Part shown: one piece after another, positions 1 to 7,469 of the stretch
Layout of the letters: each line of letters starts with the position of its first letter
How positions within the stretch are numbered: position 1 is the stretch's first letter
Source: Massilia sp. Root418
GTDB taxonomy: Bacteria > Pseudomonadota > Gammaproteobacteria > Burkholderiales > Burkholderiaceae_D
Length of the DNA stretch: 55,321 nt
Reading direction: 5' to 3'
NCBI RefSeq assembly: GCF_001425265.1
Contig: NZ_LMEC01000024.1
Span: 327,867 to 383,187 of the forward strand
Program-made: the position numbers and the translations under genes
The notes under the pieces: model-generated
The model's input: the letters and a program-made list of their open reading frames with translations, nothing else
Database searches by the model: none
Told to the model about the DNA's origin: nothing

Positions 1-96
1 GCGGGCCGGTGTCGGCCCCGTGCGTGGTGCCGGCGGGCCGGCGTCCGCCCGGTGCGTGGTGCCGGCGGGCCGGAGACGGCCCGGTGCGTAGGGCGG
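1..96. repeat. three contiguous 32-bp GC-rich tandem repeats
   Basis: Units start at 1, 33 and 65, each opening GCGGGCCGG and closing around GTGCGTGGTGCCG. The middle 9-10 bases vary (tgtcggccc, cgtccgccc, agacggccc). The third unit runs into a REP-like palindrome. The array may extend left of the window. There are no spacers, so it is not a CRISPR. It lies downstream of pyrF, and no function can be assigned. Confidence 0.75.
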
Positions 97-123
97 GTTA
101 GGCGCGGCGCGCCGTAACCCGCC
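88..123 (+). repeat. REP-like palindrome, copy 1
   Basis: Starts GTAGGGCGGGTTAGG and ends CGTAACCCGCC. The arms GGCGGGTTA and TAACCCGCC pair. It sits just past the 3' end of pyrF. It matches four further copies at 11.1 and 39.6 kb. A GTAG head followed by an imperfect palindrome is typical of REP elements linked to RAYT transposases; no RAYT gene is in this window. Confidence 0.75.
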
Positions 124-127
124 GCGC

Positions 128-952
128 TCAGCCCGCGCGGTGCGCGTTGATCGCGTCGCGGGTTTCCTGGGCCACGCGGCGCGCAGCCATGGCGAAATCT
201 TCGCCCGCCTGCGGCGCCGCGTACAGAATGGCGCGCGAGGAATTGATCATCATGCCGGTGCCGTTCGCGCTGCGGCCCGATTTCACGGTCGCTGCCACGT
301 CGCCGCCCTGCGCGCCGACACCCGGCACCAGCAGCGGCATGTCGCCCACAATCGCGCGCACCTGCGCCAGCTCTTCAGGGAAGGTGGCGCCCACCACCAG
401 CGCGCACTGGCCATTGGCGTTCCACTTCTCGGCCACCAGGCGCGCCACGTGCTGGTACAGCGGTTTGCCGTCCACGTTCAGGAACTGCAGGTCCGAGCCG
501 CCCGCGTTCGACGTGCGGCACAGCACGATAACGCCGCGGTCCGCCCACTCCATGTACGGCTCCACCGAATCCGAACCCATGTACGGGCTGACGGTCACCG
601 CGTCCGCACCGTAGCGGTCATACGCTTCGCGCGCGTACTGGCGCGCCGTGGCGCCGATGTCGCCGCGCTTGGAATCGAGGATCAGCGGGATGTGCGGGTA
701 ATGCTGGCGCACGTAGGCGCAGATCTCTTCCAGCTGGCGCTCGGCGCTCAGGGCCGCGAAGTAGGCGATCTGCGGCTTGAAGGAGCAGGCCAGGTCGGCC
801 GTCGCGTCGATGATTTCTTTGCAGAAGTTGAAGATGCCGTTCGGGTCTTGCTGGAACTGGGCCGGCAGCTTGGCCATGTCGGGATCGAGGCCCACGCACA
901 GCAGGGAGTCGTTGGCCGTCCATGCGGCATTGAGCTTGTTAATAAAATTCAT
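128..952 (-). CDS. pyrF: orotidine 5'-phosphate decarboxylase
   Basis: Decarboxylates OMP to UMP, the last step of de novo pyrimidine synthesis, in the cytoplasm. The 274-residue length fits the longer PyrF type common in betaproteobacteria and actinobacteria. Visible signatures are GLDPD (21-25), SFKP near 57-60 and the catalytic D-x-K-x-x-D motif DSKRGDIG (93-100, Lys95). The start is supported by a strong AGGAGGGG ribosome-binding site 6-7 nt upstream. A TATAAT -10 on the minus strand (990-985) lies in the 84-nt gap shared with the divergent SDR gene. The 3' end abuts a REP-like palindrome, which may limit read-through. Confidence 0.97.
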   Translation of the reverse strand: MNFINKLNAAWTANDSLLCVGLDPDMAKLPAQFQQDPNGIFNFCKEIIDATADLACSFKPQIAYFAALSAERQLEEICAYVRQHYPHIPLILDSKRGDIGATARQYAREAYDRYGADAVTVSPYMGSDSVEPYMEWADRGVIVLCRTSNAGGSDLQFLNVDGKPLYQHVARLVAEKWNANGQCALVVGATFPEELAQVRAIVGDMPLLVPGVGAQGGDVAATVKSGRSANGTGMMINSSRAILYAAPQAGEDFAMAARRVAQETRDAINAHRAG

Positions 953-984
953 GGCGGCCCCTCCTAATAAAATGCAAACCCGCC

Positions 985-1004
985 ATTATAACGTGAAGTA
1001 AAAT
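985..1004. promoter_or_regulatory. divergent -10 elements for pyrF and the SDR gene
   Basis: The minus strand reads TATAAT at 990-985, suitable for pyrF (start 952). The plus strand reads TAAAAT at 999-1004, suitable for the SDR gene (start 1037). No good -35 hexamer is visible for either. The two promoters overlap within about 20 bp, so they may interfere with each other. Confidence 0.5.
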
Positions 1005-1036
1005 TCGCTCCATCGATCTCCCCCAGGAACCACACC

Positions 1037-1801
1037 ATGAAACTCTCCCAAAAAGTAGCCATCGTCACCGGCGCCACCCAGGGCATCGGGCTGGCCTGCG
1101 CCCAGCGGCTGATCGCCGAGGGCGCCCAGGTCATGCTGGTGGACATCAAGCCGGAAGGCGCGCAGGCGGCCGAAGCGCTGGGCGACCAGGCCCGGTTCTA
1201 CACGGCCGACGTGAGCCAGAAGGCCGATGTGGACGCGCTGGTGGCCGAGACCATGGCCGTGTTCGGCCGCATCGACATCCTGATCAACAACGCCGGCGTG
1301 ACGCACAAGGCCGCTTTCCTGGACCTGAGTGAAGACGACTTCGACCGCGTCATGCGCATCAACCTGAAATCCATGTTCCTGTGCAGCCAGGCCGTGGCGC
1401 GCGAGATGGTCAAGCAGCACAGCGGCTGCATCATCAATATGTCCAGCGTGAACTCGGAACTGGCCATTCCCGACCAGGTACCTTACGTGGTATCCAAGGG
1501 CGGCATCAATCAGCTGACCAAGGTGATGGCGCTGAACCTGGCGCCGCACGGCGTGCGCGTGAACGGCATCGGCCCCGGCACCATCCTGACCGAACTGGCC
1601 AAGAAGGCCGTGCTGGGCAGCCCGGAAGCGCGCCATACCATTTTGTCGCGCACGCCGATGGGCCGCTGCGGCGAGCCGGAGGAGGTGGCCGCCATCGCCG
1701 CGTTCCTGGCCAGCGACGACGCCAGCTATATGACGGGCCAGACCCTGTTCGTGGACGGCGGCCGCCTCGCGCTGAACTACACCGTGCCAGTGCAGGAGTG
1801 A
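1037..1801 (+). CDS. SDR family NAD(P)-dependent oxidoreductase
   Basis: Classical short-chain dehydrogenase of 254 residues, the usual length. The Rossmann motif TGATQGIG is at 11-18, NNAG at 84-87, and the catalytic residues are Ser137, Tyr150 and Lys154 (YVVSK). An acidic residue (Asp36) after beta-2 suggests NAD(H) preference. The C-terminal part keeps the family's substrate loop and the ending 'TGQTLFVDGGR'. The substrate cannot be told; close relatives act on sugars, hydroxy acids or acyl chains. The start has an AGGA site 10 nt upstream. It is transcribed alone, with an intrinsic terminator about 110 nt downstream. Confidence 0.93.
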   Translation: MKLSQKVAIVTGATQGIGLACAQRLIAEGAQVMLVDIKPEGAQAAEALGDQARFYTADVSQKADVDALVAETMAVFGRIDILINNAGVTHKAAFLDLSEDDFDRVMRINLKSMFLCSQAVAREMVKQHSGCIINMSSVNSELAIPDQVPYVVSKGGINQLTKVMALNLAPHGVRVNGIGPGTILTELAKKAVLGSPEARHTILSRTPMGRCGEPEEVAAIAAFLASDDASYMTGQTLFVDGGRLALNYTVPVQE

Positions 1802-1912
1802 GTTATACCGAAAACTTATTACTGATATCGAAAATGAAAATTAGACATATATGCTGTAGCGCAGCATAATTACACCTGTCTCCACTATTCTCCTCCAAGA
1901 TAATAGTTTTAA

Positions 1913-1942
1913 AGCCCGCTTTTACCAGCGGGCTATTTTTTT
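1913..1942 (+). terminator. rho-independent terminator after the SDR gene
   Basis: AGCCCGC (1913-1919), loop TTTTACCA, GCGGGCT (1928-1934), then A and seven T (1936-1942). It is a strong 7-bp GC stem with a U-tract. It lies 112 nt past the SDR stop, so it could end that transcript or a small RNA. Confidence 0.85.
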
Positions 1943-2113
1943 GCCCAAAATTTTTATCCGCCCTCTTGTGATATGTCATGGTGTCGTCACATGGTGCCTA
2001 TAAACTTTGCTTCATCTGCGGCACATGCAACCGATATGCGTGGCGTGCAGAAGGTGCGCCCAGTGCGCACCACCCGAATTCTCTGCTCTCTTGACCCGGA
2101 TATGGGTTTTTCG

Positions 2114-2142
2114 GCCCGCTTTAACCAGCGGGCATTTTTTTT
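2114..2142 (+). terminator. second rho-independent terminator, similar in sequence
   Basis: GCCCGC (2114-2119), loop TTTAACCA, GCGGGC (2128-2133), then A and a run of eight T. Stem, loop and following TTGCC closely copy the terminator at 1913-1942. It sits 20 nt before the VanZ start, with no plus-strand protein gene between the two terminators, so it should end some other transcript. Confidence 0.8.
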
Positions 2143-2163
2143 GCCTCATGCTATCCTTGCGCC

Positions 2164-2559
2164 ATGCGTTCCTTATTCCAGCAAGTCGTCCTGACCTCCG
2201 TCCACGCCAACCTGCGCTACCGCACGGCCCTGGTGCTCTACCTGATGATACTGGTGCTTGGCTCGATCCCCGGCGCCCGCAGCGACATCGGCGCGGTGGC
2301 GCCGGGCGTGGTGCTGCATTCCTGCGCCTACGCCGGCCTGACGTTCCTGCTGTTCACCGGCAGCACCGGCAGCGCGGCAGCACGCGCCATCAAGGCGGTG
2401 CTGACCATCATGTCCATGGGCGCGCTCGATGAAGTGGTGCAGAGCTTCCTGCCCTACCGCCACGGCGCGGTGGCGGATTGGGCGGTGGATACCGCCGCCG
2501 CCCTCCTTACTGCCAGCATCATGTGGCTGCTGTGGAGCCGCAACAAGGTTGCCGCCTAG
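2164..2559 (+). CDS. VanZ-like family membrane protein
   Basis: 131 residues with about four hydrophobic segments (near 20-35, 50-65, 75-90, 108-125). The hallmark of VanZ-like proteins is present: D-E-x-x-Q-x-F-x-P-x-R near residues 86-97, followed by D-W-x-x-D. The family is named for teicoplanin resistance, but in proteobacteria most members are small inner-membrane proteins of unknown role. The start follows the second terminator by 21 nt, so a promoter would have to lie inside or before the terminator; this is unresolved. It converges on, and overlaps by 4 bp, the next gene. Confidence 0.8.
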   Translation: MRSLFQQVVLTSVHANLRYRTALVLYLMILVLGSIPGARSDIGAVAPGVVLHSCAYAGLTFLLFTGSTGSAAARAIKAVLTIMSMGALDEVVQSFLPYRHGAVADWAVDTAAALLTASIMWLLWSRNKVAA

Positions 2560-2867
2560 GCGTTATCGTCTTTCCCTTCCGGGTACTGCTGGCCGAATTC
2601 CAGCTCGCTCTGGCGGTTGCGCACGTCCATGCCGATCTTGCGCAGGATGGCGCGCGTCTGCCGCCTGCGGCTCACGCTGGCCAGGCTGCCGGTGGCGCGT
2701 TCCGAGTCCAGCCGCATCTCCAGCAGTTGCTCGGCTTTCGCCAGGCGCACCAAACCATACAGCGCCTGCGCATACACATGGCGCTGGCGCTTGCCCGATT
2801 GCAGCCCGCAGGTAGCTGCCACCAAATCCTCAATTACCTTGTCCGTCCTGCGCTTAAACATAGCCAT
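2556..2867 (-). CDS. small basic hypothetical protein
   Basis: 103 residues, highly charged (many Arg/Lys/Glu), with no signal peptide or membrane segment and predicted mostly helical. No family is recognised. Codon use matches the neighbours, and its stop overlaps the VanZ stop by 4 bp, which supports it as real. The upstream 147-bp gap to the lipoprotein gene carries an FNR-like box that could serve either direction. Confidence 0.6.
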   Translation of the reverse strand: MAMFKRRTDKVIEDLVAATCGLQSGKRQRHVYAQALYGLVRLAKAEQLLEMRLDSERATGSLASVSRRRQTRAILRKIGMDVRNRQSELEFGQQYPEGKDDNA

Positions 2868-2918
2868 TTCCTATGAGTTTCTGACACGCAATTATGGCCA
2901 CGCAATTCAGGTAATCGT

Positions 2919-2932
2919 TTGATTTGCGTCAA
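2919..2932. promoter_or_regulatory. FNR/ANR-like box
   Basis: TTGATTTGCGTCAA matches the FNR/ANR/DNR consensus TTGAT-N4-ATCAA with one mismatch. It lies 83 nt before the lipoprotein start and 52 nt before the start of the minus-strand 103-residue gene. Oxygen-responsive control is inferred, and the regulated direction is not certain. Confidence 0.55.
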
Positions 2933-3014
2933 GTGTGCGCGCTTCAGCCGGAACGGCAAGGCTCAGCGGCGCTCAAAGCTATTCGAGCGGTCGCTCGTCA
3001 TAACGGAGATCATC

Positions 3015-3572
3015 ATGAAGATAAAGAGCACTTTATTGGCCTGCGCCCTGCTATCGCTGGCAGGCTGCGCATCCGACACCGGCACCATGGGGACCGGCGG
3101 CAGCGGCAGTGGCAGCAGCATGGGCAGCAGCGGCAGCAGCCTGGGCAGTACCGGCAGCGGCAGTACCGGCACCGGCAGCAACGTCGGCAGCACCAGCGCG
3201 AGCAGCAGCCTGGGCAGCAGTGGCACAAGTGCCGGCAGCGGCAGCCAGTCCTCCTCCACGGCCGGGGCGCAGGACAGCCGCAGTACCGGCAGCATGGGAA
3301 CCGGCAGCAGCGCCCAGGCCGGCACCTCGGGCAGCGGCGTGATCCAGTCCATCGACCAGATCACGCGGCAGGACGCCACCTCGATGGGCTTGTCCACCGG
3401 CGCAGCAGCGGCGGGCGGCAGCCTGGGCTCACCCAGCGACAAGGTCTACCGGGTAACGGTGCGCATGGACGACGGCACCATGCAAACCGTGCTGGCCGAG
3501 AGCATGCCGAGCTACAAGAGCGGCGACCGCGTGCGCTACGCCAACGGTACGGTCGCGCGCGAGTCCCGGTAA
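3015..3572 (+). CDS. Gly/Ser-rich lipoprotein with SlyB-like C-terminal domain
   Basis: 185 residues from the ATG at 3015, which has GGAGAT 4 nt upstream; an earlier in-frame ATG at 2919 would spoil the signal peptide. Lipobox LAGC gives Cys18. Residues about 22-110 are a low-complexity Gly/Ser/Thr run with repeated GS, SSG and TGS units, probably a flexible linker. The last 60 residues contain 'VTVRMDDGTMQTV' and 'GDRVRYANG', like the small C-terminal beta domain of SlyB-type outer-membrane lipoproteins. It is probably anchored to the outer membrane. An FNR-like box lies upstream. The exact role is unknown. Confidence 0.8.
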   Translation: MKIKSTLLACALLSLAGCASDTGTMGTGGSGSGSSMGSSGSSLGSTGSGSTGTGSNVGSTSASSSLGSSGTSAGSGSQSSSTAGAQDSRSTGSMGTGSSAQAGTSGSGVIQSIDQITRQDATSMGLSTGAAAAGGSLGSPSDKVYRVTVRMDDGTMQTVLAESMPSYKSGDRVRYANGTVARESR

Positions 3573-3579
3573 GGCAGGG

Positions 3580-4545
3580 TCAGTAGATCTGTTCCACCTG
3601 GTAGCCGCGCTGGCGCAGCAGTTCGGGCACGCCCTGCTCGCCGAGCAGATGCAGCAAGCCGACACCCACGAACGCGGTCTGGTCCGCCTTCATGATGTTT
3701 TCGATCGAGGCCGCCATCTCGGGATTGCGCTTGCCCAGCAGCGTGCGGTCCATGAAGGCGGCGGACACGCTGTCGCCGCTGACCATGGACTGCCAGGCCG
3801 CGTTGATGCCGGGCGCGTCCGCCTTGCTCCAGGCGTCGATCAGGCTGGCCGTCTTTTTCAGCGACACGCCGCTGGCCAGCTCGGCCAGGTTCTCGCGCAG
3901 ATAGGTTTCCTGCTGCGCGTCGCTCATCGCGGCGAACAGGCCCAGCTGATAATCCGCGCTCTCCAGTTCGCGCAGCGGCTTGTCGTGCTGCGCGGCTTCC
4001 TTCAACAGGAACTGCTCCACGCCCTGGCTGCGCATATAGCCGTTGCGCTCGATTTCCGCGCCGATCAGCAGATTGGCCACCAGCCACGGCCGGTATTGCT
4101 CCAGGTTGTCCAGCGACATGCCGGCCCGGGCCAGCGCCTGCTGCAGCACGGCCAGCGTGTCGCGCGACAGGTGGTTACGGATGGAATCGCCCTTGGGATA
4201 ACGGCCGTGGGCCGTCAGCGCCAGCTGGAACGGTTCGCTGGCGCGCACGTCCAGTTCCAGCACCAGCGCGTTGGAGTCGGCCAGCGCGCGCGTGACCTGC
4301 GGCTCCAGGGGGAAGAAGGCCTGCTTGCCCGCATGCACCGTGCCGAACAGATAGCTGGTACGGCCGTCATGCTGCACCTTGAACAGCGCGCCACGGCGCG
4401 GCGCGGCCTCTTCCATGGAAGCGGCGATGGCGCCCACCGGCTGCGCGTGCGCGCTCAGCTCCATGTCGGCCGCATACACGGACTGGAAAGCGGGCTGGCA
4501 AACAGCAAACAGCAGTGCACAAACAGACAATAATTTACGTGGCAT
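3580..4545 (-). CDS. TraB/GumN family protein
   Basis: 321 residues with a signal peptide (cleavage after about Ala25). The TraB/GumN hallmark 'YLFGTVHAG' is at 65-73 and the typical C-terminal 'VGVGLLHLLGEQG' with a following 'L-x-x-x-G-Y' is near 292-312. The paired Gly/His motifs are those of the Tiki-like putative metalloprotease fold. Bacterial members are exported, and their substrate is unknown. It converges on the lipoprotein gene with 7 bp between the stops. It is preceded by a 222-bp gap holding the terminator of the next gene. Confidence 0.88.
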   Translation of the reverse strand: MPRKLLSVCALLFAVCQPAFQSVYAADMELSAHAQPVGAIAASMEEAAPRRGALFKVQHDGRTSYLFGTVHAGKQAFFPLEPQVTRALADSNALVLELDVRASEPFQLALTAHGRYPKGDSIRNHLSRDTLAVLQQALARAGMSLDNLEQYRPWLVANLLIGAEIERNGYMRSQGVEQFLLKEAAQHDKPLRELESADYQLGLFAAMSDAQQETYLRENLAELASGVSLKKTASLIDAWSKADAPGINAAWQSMVSGDSVSAAFMDRTLLGKRNPEMAASIENIMKADQTAFVGVGLLHLLGEQGVPELLRQRGYQVEQIY

Positions 4546-4703
4546 GCAAAGTCCCCTGCCGGGATCGTTGACGATCCGGCATCCCTGGTAGCGAGGTTGA
4601 AAAGATGAGATTTCGGTAAGGAGCGGCGTGAAAGTAAGCCTTATTGCTGCTGATAGTAAGGTTTATTTTTCCGCGAGGGAATACCCAGTGCGGCGTACTG
4701 AGC

Positions 4704-4740
4704 AAAAAAAGCGCGGCGCACCAACAAAGGGGCGCCGCGC
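4704..4740 (-). terminator. rho-independent terminator of the M20 dipeptidase gene
   Basis: On the minus strand, GCGCGGCGC (from 4740) and GCGCCGCGC (to 4711) form a perfect 9-bp GC stem with a 12-nt loop, followed by seven T (complement of 4710-4704). It lies 28 nt beyond the dipeptidase stop codon. Confidence 0.9.
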
Positions 4741-4767
4741 CGATAACAAGGTGATACTAAAAGCGGG

Positions 4768-6279
4768 TTAACGTGCCAGTTCGACCAGCACAGCCGTGTA
4801 CATCTGCAGGTTCAGCAGCAATTGTTTGGTGGTGATGAACTCATGCTCGGAATGCCCGGTGTAGGGCGTGCCCGGCATGGCGGGACCGAAGGCCACGGCT
4901 TTCGGGAACAGGCGCGAGTTGGTGCCGCCGCCGATCGATGTCGGTTTGGCATCCCGGATGCCGGTGTAGTGCGAGAACACGTCCAGCAACACGGGCACTT
5001 GCGGCGCGTCGGCCTGCACCCACGGCTCGCCGATCTGCATGGCGATGGATGCTTGCGGCACATGGGTGCGTTTCCACTCGTCGAAGGCCTGCTGGAACTC
5101 GGCCTGCAGCTGGGCACCGGGCTTGCCTTTCGGCCGGCGGATATTGATGTTCAGTTCGATCGCGCCATCATTCTGCTTGAGCACGGTGGGCGCCACCGTC
5201 ATCGGGCCCATGAAGTCGTCGCTGTAGGCCACCTTGCCGAAGCGCCCGCCGTGGATGCCGGTGCCGACCAGGTCGTTCAGCATGGTCACCATGCCGGCGG
5301 CGGCCGTGGCTTTCCATGGCTGCACCTTGAGCGCGTCGGCCAGCATGCTGATGGCGTTGACGCCGTCTTCAGGCTTGGACGAGTGCGCCGACACGCCCAG
5401 CGCGGTGATCTTCAGTTCGCGGCCCTGCCAGGCGTACTGGTAGCGCATGCCCTTCTGGGCGGCGGCGCGCGCGCGGATCTGCTTTTCCAAGGCCGGCGTG
5501 GCGTTGGCGATCACGGCGCTGGCGTCCTCGGGAATCTGGCTGCCGAAAAAGCCGCCCGCGAATTCGCGCAGCAGCGGCCCCTTGGCCGCAGCCGCCGGCG
5601 CCGGCAAGGCAGGCATGGTCACCTTCACCGCACCCCAGCCCTTCTCGGCAGTCACCACCGGATACTCGGCGTCCAGCGTGATGTTCATCTGCGGCGGCGT
5701 GTGGTCTTTCAGGAAAGCTTCCAGCGGCGCCCAGTCCGATTCCTCGGCCATGTAGACGTACAGCTCCAGGCGTTTTTTCAGCACCACCTTCTGGTCCTTG
5801 ATGGCCTTCATCGCATACATCGCGGTGGCGATCGGGCCCTTGTCGTCCTCGGCGCCGCGTGCGATCAGGCGGCCCGGTTCGCTGGTGCTGTCCAGCTCGA
5901 ACGGCGACTTGGCCCACTTGGCCGGGTTCACCGGCTGCACGTCGCCGTGCGTGATGATGCCGACCCGGTCGGCGCTCTCGCCCAGGCCGATCACCGCCAC
6001 GTAGCCGTGGTCCGCATAGTCCAGGCCCAGGCGCGCGGCCTCCTCCTTCAGCAGTTGCTTAAAGGCGATGTGCTGCGGGTTTTTGTCGGCCGGAACGGCC
6101 GGGTCGGCCACCGTGTTGTAGCTGACCATGGCGGCCAGCGCGGCAGTCATTTGCTGCGGATACGTTTCAACGGCGTAACGCGCGGTAGTGGTGGCCGCGT
6201 CGCTCAGCGCAGCGGCCCGGGCGCTCGGATAAAGCGCGGCCTGCGCCAGCATGGTCATCAAGGCAATTTTTTTAAGCAT
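4768..6279 (-). CDS. exported M20 family dipeptidase (PepV-like)
   Basis: 503 residues from the ATG at 6279, chosen because it opens a signal peptide (cleavage near Ala23). An upstream in-frame ATG at 6396 would bury the signal and overlap the next gene. M20 zinc ligands are visible: HGD (His111, Asp113), the bridging aspartate in AEDDKGP (143-149), Glu179-Glu180 (AEES) and a C-terminal GHSEHE (His476/His479). The central lid insertion fits PepV/carnosinase-like dipeptidases. It probably hydrolyses dipeptides in the periplasm. It ends in a strong terminator and is divergent from the flavin monooxygenase gene. Confidence 0.92.
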   Translation of the reverse strand: MLKKIALMTMLAQAALYPSARAAALSDAATTTARYAVETYPQQMTAALAAMVSYNTVADPAVPADKNPQHIAFKQLLKEEAARLGLDYADHGYVAVIGLGESADRVGIITHGDVQPVNPAKWAKSPFELDSTSEPGRLIARGAEDDKGPIATAMYAMKAIKDQKVVLKKRLELYVYMAEESDWAPLEAFLKDHTPPQMNITLDAEYPVVTAEKGWGAVKVTMPALPAPAAAAKGPLLREFAGGFFGSQIPEDASAVIANATPALEKQIRARAAAQKGMRYQYAWQGRELKITALGVSAHSSKPEDGVNAISMLADALKVQPWKATAAAGMVTMLNDLVGTGIHGGRFGKVAYSDDFMGPMTVAPTVLKQNDGAIELNINIRRPKGKPGAQLQAEFQQAFDEWKRTHVPQASIAMQIGEPWVQADAPQVPVLLDVFSHYTGIRDAKPTSIGGGTNSRLFPKAVAFGPAMPGTPYTGHSEHEFITTKQLLLNLQMYTAVLVELAR

Positions 6280-6386
6280 GACGTCTCTGGTGTCCCCTGT
6301 GTTATGGTTTTGCAAGTGTAGCGGAAAGGCCATGCACGCGTCAGGGCCTTCATTGAAACCCGGCTTGCCGCCGCCATATCCCGACC

Positions 6387-7397
6387 ATGACTCCATTTTC
6401 CATACTCGACCTCTCCCCCATCGCCCAGGGCAGCAATGCTACGGCGTCCCTGCGCAACACGCTGGACCTGGCGCAGCACGGCGAACGCTGGGGCTACAAC
6501 CGCTACTGGCTGGCGGAACACCACGGCATGCCCGGCATCGCCAGCGCCGCCACCTCGGTGGTGATGGCGCACGTGGCTGCCGGCACCAGCACCATCCGCG
6601 TGGGGGCCGGCGGCATCATGCTGCCCAACCACTCGCCGCTGGTGATCGCCGAACAGTTCGGCACGCTCGAAGCGCTGCATCCGGGCCGTATCGACCTCGG
6701 CCTGGGCCGCGCGCCCGGCTCCGACCAGACCACCGCGCGCGCCCTGCGCCGCAGCCTGGCGTCGGACGCGGACGAGTTCCCGCAGGACGTGCTGGAACTG
6801 CAGGATTACCTGTCCGACGCGCCACGCCAGCAGGTGCTGGCCGTGCCCGGCAAGGGCGCCAAGGTGCCGCTGTGGATACTGGGCTCCAGCCTGTTTGGCG
6901 CGCAGCTGGCGGCCCACCTCGGCCTGCCCTACGCCTTCGCCTCCCATTTCGCGCCGGCGCAAATGATGCAGGCAGTGGCGCTGTACCGCGCCAACTTCAA
7001 GCCCTCGGCGCAGCTGGCCCAGCCGTACGTGATGCTGGGCTTTAACGTGTTCGCCGCCGACAGCGACGAGGAAGCGCAGCTGCTGGCCACGTCGATGCAG
7101 CAAGCTTTCGTCAACCTGCGCACCGGCCGGCCGTCGCAGCTGCCGCCGCCGCTGGCCAACTACCGCGGCACGCTGGGCCAGCAGGAAAACGCCATGCTCG
7201 ACTCGGTGCTGTCCTGCTCGGCGATCGGCTCGCCCGACACCGTGGCGCGGCAGCTGCAGGGTTTCATCAACAGCGCCCGCCCGGACGAGCTGATGATCAC
7301 CTCGCAGATCTTCGAGCACGCCAAGCGGCTGCGCTCCTACGAGATCACGGCGGAGATACACAAGCGGCTTGAGCCAGCGCAAGCGGGCACGCCGTAA
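6387..7397 (+). CDS. LLM class flavin-dependent oxidoreductase (MsnO8-like)
   Basis: 336 residues of bacterial-luciferase fold. Visible signatures are the N-terminal 'LDLSP', 'RYWLAEHHGMPGIAS' near 47-61, 'IRVGAGGIMLPNHSPL' near 71-86 and 'RIDLGLGRAPGSD' near 104-116, typical of the LLM subgroup without a strict luciferase role. It likely uses FMNH2 and O2 (or F420-like chemistry in distant relatives); the substrate is unknown. It has its own promoter region, 107 bp, shared with the divergent dipeptidase. A 72-bp gap separates it from the cytochrome gene. Confidence 0.9.
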   Translation: MTPFSILDLSPIAQGSNATASLRNTLDLAQHGERWGYNRYWLAEHHGMPGIASAATSVVMAHVAAGTSTIRVGAGGIMLPNHSPLVIAEQFGTLEALHPGRIDLGLGRAPGSDQTTARALRRSLASDADEFPQDVLELQDYLSDAPRQQVLAVPGKGAKVPLWILGSSLFGAQLAAHLGLPYAFASHFAPAQMMQAVALYRANFKPSAQLAQPYVMLGFNVFAADSDEEAQLLATSMQQAFVNLRTGRPSQLPPPLANYRGTLGQQENAMLDSVLSCSAIGSPDTVARQLQGFINSARPDELMITSQIFEHAKRLRSYEITAEIHKRLEPAQAGTP

Positions 7398-7469
7398 GCA
7401 TAGCGGTAGCGCTCCTGCCTGCTTAACTGGAACAGGGCAATCTGCCCGGCCACGCAGCAGGAGAGCGCC

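Larger units (their letters stand above)
1802..2163 (+). other. AT-rich intergenic stretch with two near-identical terminators
   Basis: 362 bp without a convincing protein gene, clearly more AT-rich than its surroundings at the left end. It holds a small hairpin (ATGCTG / CAGCAT, 1851-1867) and two rho-independent terminators of almost the same sequence (1913-1942 and 2114-2142) about 200 bp apart. One open frame (1973-2194) runs through the second terminator and into VanZ, has no homologous look and is not called. The layout would suit one or two small RNAs, but no homology is recognised. Confidence 0.45.

Noticed and set aside
1..96. CRISPR array
   Set aside because: The 32-bp units are contiguous with only an internal 9-10-bp variable core, no spacers of 30+ bp, and no cas genes.
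1973..2194. 73-residue plus-strand ORF
   Set aside because: Runs through a terminator and into the VanZ gene in another frame, with no ribosome-binding site or recognisable sequence.
4636..4670. Terminator-like hairpin AAGCCTTA / TAAGGTTT followed by T-run
   Set aside because: No plus-strand gene lies before it, and the stem is AT-rich with a wobble pair. It may be incidental, so it is not listed as a terminator.
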